From CAYUYV01 sp964474635 (GTDB taxonomy: Bacteria > Pseudomonadota > Alphaproteobacteria > JAJFIK01): a DNA stretch of 14,058 nucleotides. Below are positions 1 to 7,041 of this stretch, in pieces. Below the pieces are notes generated by a model. That model saw only the letters and a program-made list of their open reading frames with translations. It was not told where the DNA came from and made no database searches. Position 1 is the first letter of the stretch. Every line of letters starts with the position of its first letter. A program made the translations under genes and the position numbers. Where the stretch lies: contig CAYYTT010000106.1 in assembly GCA_964474635.1 (NCBI GenBank), positions 1 to 14,058 on the forward strand. The letters run 5' to 3'.

Positions 1-283
1 AGGACGTCATGCCCTGGTGCACGAAGCGCGCCTCCGGGCCCACATGTTCGGCAAGGTTGGTCAGAAATGCGATGACATCGTGTTTGCCCTCGCGTTCGAT
101 TTCGTCGATGCGCGCGACCTCGAAGGCGCCCCGCTCCCACACGGCCTTGGCGGCTTCGCGGGGGATCACGCCCAACTCCGCCTGGGCATCGCAGGCATGG
201 GCTTCGATCTCGAACCAGATTTTGAATTTGGTTTCCGGCTCCCAGAGGGCGGTCATGTCCGGGCGGGCATAGCGGGGGATCAT
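1..283 (-). CDS. purB: Adenylosuccinate lyase, N-terminal part (cut by window edge)
   Basis: Adenylosuccinate lyase of the fumarase/aspartase superfamily. It removes fumarate from SAICAR and from adenylosuccinate in purine synthesis, in the cytoplasm. Only the first 94 codons lie in the window; the frame is open and leaves at the left edge. The protein begins MIPRYARPDM, as many bacterial PurB proteins do. Two family signatures are visible. REGKHDVIAFL (about residues 64-74) contains the His of the conserved KHD motif. HQGMTS (89-94) is the start of the TSSDV-type substrate-binding signature. The ATG at 283 is preceded by AAGGAAAG at suitable spacing. The gene points away from the kinase/regulator pair and is separated from it by 715 bp, so it is probably an independent unit. 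Nothing looks broken in the visible part, and identification is firm. Confidence 0.94.
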   Translation of the reverse strand, partial: MIPRYARPDMTALWEPETKFKIWFEIEAHACDAQAELGVIPREAAKAVWERGAFEVARIDEIEREGKHDVIAFLTNLAEHVGPEARFVHQGMTS

Positions 284-649
284 GGGCAGGTCTTTCCTTG
301 CGGCATCGGGCCGGCGTCAAGGACGCTTGATCCCTTCTTTTAGGACGGAACCCACCGCCGACGCCACCCGGAGGCGGTTCCGGCGCCGCCCTTTAACCGT
401 TCTTTTTCCATGTCGGGCCTAGGGTCCGTACGTGGTCGCGGATGCAAAGCGAGAAGCCGGATGTGGGATCCGGCCCGGCCCCATCGGATCAGCCGGACAT
501 CTTTGTAAAGCGCTTGGCAAGTCGGCCGCACACCGTTCATGGATTGCCGCTACGGCCCAGCCGACTGGTCAGCCCAAAGCCAGCTCCCCCCGCCAGCCGG
601 TCGCTGCTTGCCCCGGCAGCCGGGCCTCGGTCATTCCTTTACGCGTGTC

Positions 650-692
650 GGGACCCGGGATGGTCTCCCTGCCAAGGTCAATCCCGGGTCCC
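650..692. repeat. 12-bp perfect inverted repeat (hairpin)
   Basis: The arms GGGACCCGGGAT (650-661) and ATCCCGGGTCCC (681-692) are exactly complementary, with a 19-nt spacer. The RNA hairpin would be very stable on either strand, but no T-run follows it on either side, so it is not a standard intrinsic terminator. It could be a transcript-stabilising structure or part of a dispersed repeat. Function is unknown. Confidence 0.6.
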
Positions 693-967
693 ATTTCGCC
701 CCCCGGCCCCCGCGCCCCCTCGCGACAAGCCTGAAGGCCACCCCACGCGCCCCGTCCGATCCCCATCGGATGATCAGGATTTACCGCGGCTCACGGATAA
801 TCACAATTCGGAGAAAATGCGTATCACGGAGGGCTGGGCAAGGCGTGTCCGCGTAAGTGTCTTTTGGCCAGAATGCCGCCCCGCCCCAGTAAGTGCACGT
901 TAGCACATTCATGAGCCGAACAGTGGCCTTTCTGCCGGTTGGTCGAGGGTAAAGTCTTACGGAAATC

Positions 968-981
968 TTGATAAGGATCGA
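968..981. promoter_or_regulatory. FNR/FixK-like half-palindromic site (weak)
   Basis: TTGATAAGGATCGA matches nine of the ten defined positions of the FNR/FixK consensus TTGAT-N4-ATCAA. It lies 18 bp past the stop codon of the FixJ-like regulator, not upstream of a recognised gene. It could therefore serve an unrecognised transcript in the 715-bp gap, or be chance. Confidence 0.2.
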
Positions 982-998
982 AATGAGCTGGAGTAATG

Positions 999-1664
999 CT
1001 ACAGGGGTTTCGCGGCCGTGTGGGTCATGCGCATCAAGTCCGCCAGGCTGTTGGCCGATAGCTTTTGTTTCACACGGGAGCGATGGACTTCGACCGTCCT
1101 TGGGCTGATTGAAAGCTCCCGGGCGATCACCTTGTTTGTCAGCCCCTTGACCAAAAGATCAAGCACATCCCGCTCGCGCGGGGTCAGCGTCGCCACAAGA
1201 TCGGCAGGCGTGTCCGAGGTGTCCTCGGCCAAAGGTGGCGCTGCTCGAGCACCGGGGCCCTGCTCTTGAGGCGGTGCGTCAAAGACAGCTGCGGCTCGTT
1301 TGATCGTTTCCACGAGTTGATCCGGCGCCGTTGGCTTTTCCAAAAAATCCAACGCCCCAAGCTGCATGGCCTTGACCGCAAGTGGAACCGCGCCCTGTCC
1401 GGTCGCGAAGACCGTCGGGACCGTGCTCGGCATGGCCCGCACCCGCTCGAAGACCTCAAACCCGTTCAAGGGGAACATCGTCATGTCCAGCAGCAGGCAG
1501 AAACGCGCGGTGCCCTGTTCAAGATCCGCGCCTTCGGCGGCGAGAAAGTCCGGGCCGCTGGCATAGGTGCGCACATCGTGGCCCGCGGCGCTGAGCAAAA
1601 GGGCCATGGACTCGCGAACGGACGCATCGTCGTCCACAACGACGACTGAAACGGCATCTTTCAT
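999..1664 (-). CDS. FixJ-family response regulator (receiver + LuxR-type HTH)
   Basis: A 221-residue two-component transcription factor. The receiver domain (about 5-122) has acidic residues Asp11-Asp13, phosphoacceptor Asp60 in CLLLD, Thr88 in FATGQG, and Lys110-Pro111 in DFLEKP, the FixJ-type arrangement. A Pro/Ala-rich linker (about 128-155) leads to a LuxR/FixJ helix-turn-helix (158-214) with LTPRERDVL and SPRTVEVHRSRV. The usual Pro four residues after the phospho-Asp is Phe here (DMTMF), a small oddity. The ATG at 1664 is preferred because GGAGA lies 6 nt upstream. In-frame alternatives are ATG 1670 and TTG 1691, the latter overlapping the kinase stop codon. It is almost certainly the partner of the upstream kinase. 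Target genes are not evident. Confidence 0.9.
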   Translation of the reverse strand: MKDAVSVVVVDDDASVRESMALLLSAAGHDVRTYASGPDFLAAEGADLEQGTARFCLLLDMTMFPLNGFEVFERVRAMPSTVPTVFATGQGAVPLAVKAMQLGALDFLEKPTAPDQLVETIKRAAAVFDAPPQEQGPGARAAPPLAEDTSDTPADLVATLTPRERDVLDLLVKGLTNKVIARELSISPRTVEVHRSRVKQKLSANSLADLMRMTHTAAKPL

Positions 1665-1687
1665 GGTCATTCTCCAGGCCCCGTTTC

Positions 1688-4087
1688 TCAATCGGGCGCA
1701 GTCAAGGCATCAGACCGGGCGAGGGGGGCGGCACTGGCGGTCTCGTCCTGGTCGTCCTTTCGAAGGGGCAGGACGAACGCGAGGCAAGCGCCGCCCTCTT
1801 TGGGCTGGGCGGCAATGGACCCGCCATGGGCTTCCACGATGGTGCGGCACAGGGTCAGGCCGATGCCCATGCCGTCCGGTTTCGTCGTGACCTGGGGCTC
1901 GAACAGGCGATCCAGAATTCTGGGATCGATGCCCGCGCCATTGTCCTCCACCTGAACTTTCACCCAGCCGGGCCGGTCTTCGGCGACCTCGATGCGAAGT
2001 CGGCCCTCGGCGCATCCCTCCATGGCATCGATGGCATTGCGGATGAGGTTGAAGATCACCTGCTGGATTTGCACCTCGTCGGCGAGCACCACTGGCAGAT
2101 CGTCCTGGGCCAGAAAACTCAACGTGATCGGGGGACGGGCGGTGCCGGTGGGTTTCAGGGCAAAGGACGCCGCCGTACGGACGGTTTCGGCAAGGTCGAT
2201 CACGGCCATTTCGAAAGAGCCCGTTTTCATGAAACGGCGCAGCCGGCGGACAATCTCACCGGCCCTTTGGGCCTCCTCCAGCATGGTCTTTACGATGGGG
2301 CCGATCGTCTCCGTGCTGGCGGCCCTGGCCTGATCGGAGGCCTGACCCATCAAAAGAGTGCAGGTGGCGGCATAATTCACGATGGCGGCAAGGGGCTGGT
2401 TCAACTCATGGGCAAGACCGGAGGCAAGACCGCCAATGGCCGAGAGCCTGTCGTTGCGCGCCCGCTCGTCATCACCGCTCGCAGCGATTCCGGAGCCCCT
2501 CACACTGTTGCGCTCGGGCGCCGTGATCTGAACGGCAAAAGACAGACCAAGACGGATAAGATCAAGGATTTGCTCCGTACCCGCCTCAAAGTGCGGGCAA
2601 ACACTTTTGGTTCTCTCCTCATGCGGGCCGAACCGGTCGATTGGGGGAGGGCTCGCGGGCGCGTGCCCGTCGCTCCCGCTCCTGTCCGCAGGAGGCCCGC
2701 CCCGCATGCGCGGCCAGGTCACGCCGCGCCGGGCAAAAAAAACAGCATCTCCATGTCCCAGCGGCAACAGGGCGCCGCCCGCAAAGGAAGCCGTTTTCCC
2801 CGTGCACGCATGCCCGCTACCAGGGTCGTCAGTGAGAGAATGATCCGCAAGGGTCAGATCGGTCAGCACCGTAACGGTATCCCGCGGTACTCTGCGTGCC
2901 AAGTCCGCCACCCGCCCGGCCGGCGGCGCGTCACCGATCAGGAGGGGCCTGCCCTCGATGGTTCCGCTGATGCCGTCCATGGGACACACGCGGGCCAGCG
3001 CGTCGAAATTTGCCGCAAGCCAGGACGCGGCGCTCATTCGCCCCGCCTGCTTGCGCCCCGCCTGCTTGCGCATGTCTTCGGCCAGATCCTGCGCAGCGCG
3101 CATGCGTGACAGGTGCCTCTCCAGTCCCAACCGTTCAAGAACACCGCCGGCCACCTTGGCCAGCACCGTGCAGCGGGCAAGGGCCTGAATGCCGGGAAAA
3201 CAGGGAGCCGCGTTGTGGGCAATGATCAGCCCCCATACTGCGCCCCTCGTCCGGACCGACACGGAGAAGGAGGCCCCCACACCCATGGCCCGAAGATAAT
3301 CGATGTGAACCGGCGCGGGCGCGCGCAGCCATGACTGGCTCAAATCCACCGCCTCCCGCGCGGCGCCCGGTTCCAAAACGCAAAGGGGCACCCCCGGCGC
3401 GCCCACGTCGGGGATGACGTGGCTGGGGCCGCGTTCACAAAGGGCCCGGACCGGTTCGGAACCGTCACCGGCCGGAAAAGGGTGCCTGACAATTCGCGGC
3501 GCGCCGTCGCAGGTCTCGGCAACCACCTGACTGTGCGAGACCTCGCCGAAACGCAGCACCAGCGCCCGATCAAAGCCCAGCGCCTCTCGGCAGAGCGATG
3601 CCATGGTCTCAAAGGCCGGCTGGAGGGACAGGCAGTCTTGCATCTGGCCGATCATGGCCGCCATGTCCTCGGGACCACCGGCACCCACGGCGTTTTGGTC
3701 GTCGGCCGGGTCGAAAAACTCAAGGATCAGCCGTTCGGCACCGCCAAAGGACCGCACGGCGTGGGGCCCTGGAGCCTCTCCGGGCCAATGGACCATCATG
3801 GTGCGGGTGCGAAAGCCATGATCCGCCTCGGGCAAGGACGGTTCGGCCTGCAGGCGTGCGGCGTCCTCTGGGCCGAACAGGTCGGCCAGGACCAATGCAC
3901 AATCGTCCCGCGCCGCAGGGGCAGCGGGGGCCATGTGGGTGATTCGGCCCGTCGGCCGATCCACCACGATCAGTCTGCCGAACGGCTGAATGCGTCCCGG
4001 CTGATGAATTGGGTCCCGATCGCACGCGCCAAAAGGCACGTCACCCGCCGCGGGTGACTGCGAATCGGTTCGGAGTGCACGCTGCAT
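1688..4087 (-). CDS. Phytochrome-like sensor histidine kinase (PAS-GAF-PHY + FixL-type kinase)
   Basis: A 799-residue soluble sensor kinase with no membrane segments. The N-terminus has the bacteriophytochrome PAS signature CDRDPIHQPG with Cys22 where biliverdin attaches, then IQPFG (usually IQPHG). The GAF domain (about 150-320) keeps Asp208, Arg255, His261 and Tyr264 (PVHIDYLRAMGVGAS) and His291. Residues that are Tyr176, Tyr216 and Arg222 in D. radiodurans BphP appear to be Leu178, Cys217 and His223, and the usual HH is HN. A PHY-like region (about 325-515) follows, but its tongue lacks the PRxSF motif. The kinase end has His560 in AHELNQPLAAI (HK4/FixL-NtrB type), an N box around Asn684, G1 DNGAG (715-719), an F box LFEPQVTTK and GMGIGL. 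KQAGR is duplicated at 341-350 through a 15-bp repeat. The FixJ-like partner follows directly. No heme oxygenase gene is in the window. The upstream region has only a weak TATAAG (4111-4116, minus). Confidence 0.9.
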   Translation of the reverse strand: MQRALRTDSQSPAAGDVPFGACDRDPIHQPGRIQPFGRLIVVDRPTGRITHMAPAAPAARDDCALVLADLFGPEDAARLQAEPSLPEADHGFRTRTMMVHWPGEAPGPHAVRSFGGAERLILEFFDPADDQNAVGAGGPEDMAAMIGQMQDCLSLQPAFETMASLCREALGFDRALVLRFGEVSHSQVVAETCDGAPRIVRHPFPAGDGSEPVRALCERGPSHVIPDVGAPGVPLCVLEPGAAREAVDLSQSWLRAPAPVHIDYLRAMGVGASFSVSVRTRGAVWGLIIAHNAAPCFPGIQALARCTVLAKVAGGVLERLGLERHLSRMRAAQDLAEDMRKQAGRKQAGRMSAASWLAANFDALARVCPMDGISGTIEGRPLLIGDAPPAGRVADLARRVPRDTVTVLTDLTLADHSLTDDPGSGHACTGKTASFAGGALLPLGHGDAVFFARRGVTWPRMRGGPPADRSGSDGHAPASPPPIDRFGPHEERTKSVCPHFEAGTEQILDLIRLGLSFAVQITAPERNSVRGSGIAASGDDERARNDRLSAIGGLASGLAHELNQPLAAIVNYAATCTLLMGQASDQARAASTETIGPIVKTMLEEAQRAGEIVRRLRRFMKTGSFEMAVIDLAETVRTAASFALKPTGTARPPITLSFLAQDDLPVVLADEVQIQQVIFNLIRNAIDAMEGCAEGRLRIEVAEDRPGWVKVQVEDNGAGIDPRILDRLFEPQVTTKPDGMGIGLTLCRTIVEAHGGSIAAQPKEGGACLAFVLPLRKDDQDETASAAPLARSDALTAPD
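3040..3069. repeat. 15-bp tandem duplication inside the kinase gene
   Basis: Two identical, adjacent 15-bp units, GCCCCGCCTGCTTGC (3040-3054 and 3055-3069). They encode KQAGR twice at residues 341-350, in the predicted helix that joins GAF and PHY. The duplication keeps the frame but adds five residues, which is not a whole number of heptads. Confidence 0.9.
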
Positions 4088-4355
4088 GGGATGTAGATTG
4101 GGGAAAAACCCTTATAGAGACGTTTAGACCCAATGTTGGGGACGCATGGCGCAGGGCAGGGCCAGTGCCCGGTAGAGCGGGGCGATTAATCGGCACCGCG
4201 CTTAAGGCCGCGACGGCGGCCCGGCGCCGACATGGTCCGGCGTTCTGGCCTGGCGCTCTTGCAGTTGGGGCGTCATTGAGGCGGGTGTGATATTGCCCTT
4301 GCCCGTGTACGGCCGAGCCTTCAGGCTGTCGCCAAATTCGTGGGAGGGTTTGTCA

Positions 4356-4754
4356 ATGCGTCCGTTCACCGGGCTGCTCGCCGGCGTCCTGGCTGGGGTC
4401 GCGGTCACTGCGATTGTGGAATTGATCGGCAATGCGGCGTTTCCCCCGCCACCGGGACTGGAAGTGACGGACCGGGAGGCCCTGGCGCCGTTCATCGAAA
4501 AAGTGCCCATGAAGGCCGTGGCCGTTCTGGCCGCCTGGGGACTTGGCATTTTTGTCGGTGCCAGTGTGGCGTTTCGGGTCGCCCATGGGGCCGAGTGGCC
4601 GGGCTGGACCGTTGTCTTCATGTTGGTGGCGGGGGCCGGGTGGATGCTGCTGCGGATCCAGCCGCCTTTGTGGATGTCCGTCGCCGCGGTTTTGCTGATG
4701 CCTGCGTCAGCCTATGCGGCCGCCCGAATGTTCTATCTGCGCACTGGTCAATAG
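4356..4754 (+). CDS. Small four-helix integral membrane protein, function unknown
   Basis: A 132-residue hydrophobic protein. Four membrane segments are visible: about 4-24 (GLLAGVLAGVAVTAIVELIG), 52-75, 82-99 and 104-126. A polar loop after helix 1 carries PPPPGLEVTDREALAPFIEKVP. This plan (Gly/Ala-rich first helix, a proline-rich loop of about 25 residues, then three helices) recalls a widespread group of uncharacterised bacterial membrane proteins, but I cannot name the family. The ATG at 4356 is chosen because GGGAGGG lies about 7 nt upstream. A GTG at 4287 would add 23 residues without a good ribosome-binding site. It is divergent from the sensor kinase across 268 bp, so the two might share regulation, and it converges on the substrate-binding protein gene. 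No catalytic motif is seen. Confidence 0.75.
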   Translation: MRPFTGLLAGVLAGVAVTAIVELIGNAAFPPPPGLEVTDREALAPFIEKVPMKAVAVLAAWGLGIFVGASVAFRVAHGAEWPGWTVVFMLVAGAGWMLLRIQPPLWMSVAAVLLMPASAYAAARMFYLRTGQ

Positions 4755-4823
4755 CGGACGGCCAGAAGTGCACGGCGAGAAGCGCACGGCCAGGGAGCCG
4801 TCAGCCCGTCGTGCGTGATGCGT

Positions 4824-6845
4824 CTAGTCCAGAACCCAGTGCGCAAAGCGCGGCACGCGATCGGCTGGCATAACGGCCCGAACGTGGCGGGCTGTCACCC
4901 ACAGCGTCGTCGCGTGATAGAGCGGGACATAAACGCGCGCATCATCGGCCATGTCCCAGGCCTGGCGCAGAAGCGCCTGGCGCCGATCCAAATCGCGTTC
5001 CTGGCTCAAGGTGGCGATCAGCATGTCGTTGGTTTGCTCGGCATAGCCGGTGCCGTTGCGCGGGCTGGATGATCCGAACAGGGCCGTCAGCGCCGCCGCG
5101 CCGGCGTGATCCCCGCCGTCCCACATGTCGAGATAGAAGACACTGCGCCCGTCCGCGATGCGGGCCCGGTGTGCGTCCGGTGACCTGACCTCCACACCGA
5201 CACGGACCTGAAGGCGCGCGAGCATGGTCGCCACCGCACGGCAAACCTCCACCACTTGCGGATCCGGCCCTTGCGGGCAATCGAGGGTCACATCGAAGCC
5301 GTCGGCAAAGCCCGCATCGGCGAGCAGGGACCGGGCGGCGGCGAGATCATAGGCTGACTGATCGGTGGGCGCGTCGAGGCGCAGAGATGTGGTTGCCTCG
5401 CCCGCACCGCGCAGCACCACGCGCGCCAGGGCGCGCCGGTTCACGGCACGGTGGATGGCATCGCGCACCCGGCGGTCGGCAAAGGGCGACGCCCCGCCGC
5501 GCGCCGGGATCTGGCGCAGCCCCAGATACACGGTGGGGCCAAGAACACCGGCATGAATGTCGAGATCCCGCTCCCGCGAGAGGCGCGCGAGAGACCGGGC
5601 CGGAGCGTCGAGCAACACATCCGCTTCGCCGCGCACCATGGCGCCGACCCGGGCCAGATCGTCGGCGTCCACATGCAAAATGATGCGATCCGGTCCCGTC
5701 TGGCCGCTCCGCCAGCCCCACCATCCTCCATGGCGTTCGAGCACCAATCCGCCGACGCTGTCCTCGGCGCCGAAGCGATAGGCGCCGGTGCCGTTGGGCT
5801 GGGGCGCGGCCGGCATGCCGCTGAAACCGCCGACGGAGAAGGGCCCGCCTGTCCGGATTCCCAAGGAGTCGCTCTCCCGGGCCCACACGCGGGACAAAAT
5901 GGGAATGTCGGCGAGGCGTCGGGGCAGGTCCGGCACCGGGGCGAACGTGATCACCTCGAGCGTCGTGTCATCAACGGCGATCACGGACTGAAGCGGGGCG
6001 ACGCGACCGGCGAACACGGATCCGGCGAGCCGGGCTCGCCGCAGACTGAAGACCACGTCATCGGCCAAAAACGCGTTGCCGTCGTGGAAGCGGACCCCAG
6101 GGCGCAGGGAGAGCTGCCATCGCTCCGGCGTCAACGCCTCCCAGCGCAGGGCAAGCCCCGGCTCAAGGGTGCCGTCCTCACCAACGCGGATCAGGCTGTC
6201 ATAGATTTGCCGAACGGCCACCGTGGCCGCGTCGGCCACCCGGTCCGGCGACACCGTGTGCGGATCGGGATTGCCGGGCGCGCTGCCGGAAATCCAGCGC
6301 AGAACGCGGGCCGCTGCCGCCGGCTGCGCCAGACCCGTGGCACTTGCCGCATCGCTCGCCGCTGGCTCGGCGCCGCCCGTCTGGGCATCGGCGAGGCCTT
6401 GTGACGACAGCCGCGTGGCTAGGGTGCCAAAGCCGGCGACGCAGGCGGCCAGAAGCAGGGTGGCGAGGAGAATGCGGATCGACCGGGCCCTGGCCAGCCG
6501 CGCGCGTTCATCGGGCCGCGCCGGATGGGCTGTCCCTGTTTCCCGGGAAGCGCCCGTGGCTTCGGGATTTGAGGCACCGGCCTCCGGCCATTGCCGACTT
6601 GGTAGGGGCCGACTTGGTAGGGGCCGATTTGGTGAGGGCCGATTTGGATGGGGCGGAGTTGGTGAGGGCGCGGAAATCGAGGGCGCATCAGTCAAGGCCC
6701 CATCAGTCGGGGGCCCATCACTCAAGGGTGCCGGCGCACGGGCTGTGGACCCATGAGAGAGCGACGCCGGCACGTCCGGTTGGCGTGCCGCCACTCCGGT
6801 CGGCGTCGCCCCGTCCACGTCAGTGTTGCCTTCGCCCCTATCCAT
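4824..6845 (-). CDS. Membrane-anchored ABC-type substrate-binding protein, family 5 (peptide/nickel type)
   Basis: A 673-residue protein. Residues about 180-670 are a family 5 solute-binding domain, as in DppA/OppA. It shows VRQIYDSLIR, LEPGLALRWEAL, RPGVRFHDGNAF and ADDVVFSLRRA near its start and a typical Tyr/Trp-rich ending (VYVPLYHATTLWVT). In front lies an unusual region: residues 1-118 are Pro/Ala/Ser/Thr-rich and include PNRPS/PSRPL-like pentads (66-85). They are followed by one hydrophobic segment (about 122-141, SIRILLATLLLAACVAGFG) with a lipobox-like LAAC. No ATG, GTG or TTG lies close before this segment, so a normal signal peptide is not possible without the long N-terminal stretch. 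A signal-anchored protein is inferred. The ATG at 6845 has AGGAG 4 nt upstream. Longer starts would overlap the divergent dioxygenase gene. No permease or ATPase gene is adjacent, so the ligand is unknown. Confidence 0.87.
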   Translation of the reverse strand: MDRGEGNTDVDGATPTGVAARQPDVPASLSHGSTARAPAPLSDGPPTDGALTDAPSISAPSPTPPHPNRPSPNRPLPSRPLPSRQWPEAGASNPEATGASRETGTAHPARPDERARLARARSIRILLATLLLAACVAGFGTLATRLSSQGLADAQTGGAEPAASDAASATGLAQPAAAARVLRWISGSAPGNPDPHTVSPDRVADAATVAVRQIYDSLIRVGEDGTLEPGLALRWEALTPERWQLSLRPGVRFHDGNAFLADDVVFSLRRARLAGSVFAGRVAPLQSVIAVDDTTLEVITFAPVPDLPRRLADIPILSRVWARESDSLGIRTGGPFSVGGFSGMPAAPQPNGTGAYRFGAEDSVGGLVLERHGGWWGWRSGQTGPDRIILHVDADDLARVGAMVRGEADVLLDAPARSLARLSRERDLDIHAGVLGPTVYLGLRQIPARGGASPFADRRVRDAIHRAVNRRALARVVLRGAGEATTSLRLDAPTDQSAYDLAAARSLLADAGFADGFDVTLDCPQGPDPQVVEVCRAVATMLARLQVRVGVEVRSPDAHRARIADGRSVFYLDMWDGGDHAGAAALTALFGSSSPRNGTGYAEQTNDMLIATLSQERDLDRRQALLRQAWDMADDARVYVPLYHATTLWVTARHVRAVMPADRVPRFAHWVLD
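6595..6669. repeat. Five tandem 15-bp units in the binding-protein gene
   Basis: Five consecutive 15-bp units start at 6595, 6610, 6625, 6640 and 6655. The first two are identical (CGACTTGGTAGGGGC) and the others differ at a few positions. On the coding (minus) strand they give proline-rich pentads of the PSRPL/PNRPS/PHPNR kind. They lie in the cytoplasmic-side region before the membrane anchor. Confidence 0.9.
6685..6729. repeat. Three degenerate 15-bp units in the binding-protein gene
   Basis: Three adjacent, imperfect 15-bp units begin at 6685 (GCATCAGTCAAGGCC), 6700 (CCATCAGTCGGGGGC) and 6715 (CCATCACTCAAGGGT). On the coding strand they give TLSDG/PPTDG/ALTDA-like pentads. They are 15 bp from the five-unit block and share its period but not its sequence. 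Confidence 0.7.
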
Positions 6846-7041
6846 GGTGCTCCTGATTTTCCGTTTGCCCTTGGTGCGGCCAGGTTGCGTGCTGGCAGGA
6901 GCCATCCCACGGCCCAAAGCCACAGTTTCCAGGCGGATCATACCGTCCGTGGCCGAAAACGCCAAGTCGAGCAACACGATTCCGTCCGCTTTGCCGTCGG
7001 TGGTAACCTTGGTGCCACAACAAAAACCCTGGGAGGCAAGG

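Larger units (their letters stand above)
284..998. other. 715-bp gap without a convincing gene
   Basis: No stretch here reads as a protein. The open frames on both strands are Pro/Arg/Gly-rich and low in complexity, lack a good ribosome-binding site, and resemble no family I know. The gap must contain the purB promoter and any terminator of the response-regulator gene. Visible structures are a 12-bp perfect inverted repeat (650-692), a smaller inverted repeat GTGC-N6-GCAC (893-906) and one FNR/FixK-like site (968-981). A small RNA or short ORF cannot be excluded. Confidence 0.5.

Noticed and set aside
442..903. 153-codon plus-strand frame in the purB-regulator gap
   Set aside because: Pro/Arg/Ser-rich, no ribosome-binding site, no motif, and it covers the inverted repeat at 650-692; typical of random GC-rich DNA.
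1826..3109. Long plus-strand frame (427 codons) opposite the sensor kinase
   Set aside because: It is antisense to a kinase with clear motifs; its His/Arg/Gly-rich translation has no domain and is a by-product of high GC.
6344..6856. Plus-strand ORF with ADLVG-type pentapeptide repeats
   Set aside because: The repeats are the antisense reading of the 15-bp array in the binding-protein gene; the rest of the frame is not protein-like and there is no ribosome-binding site.
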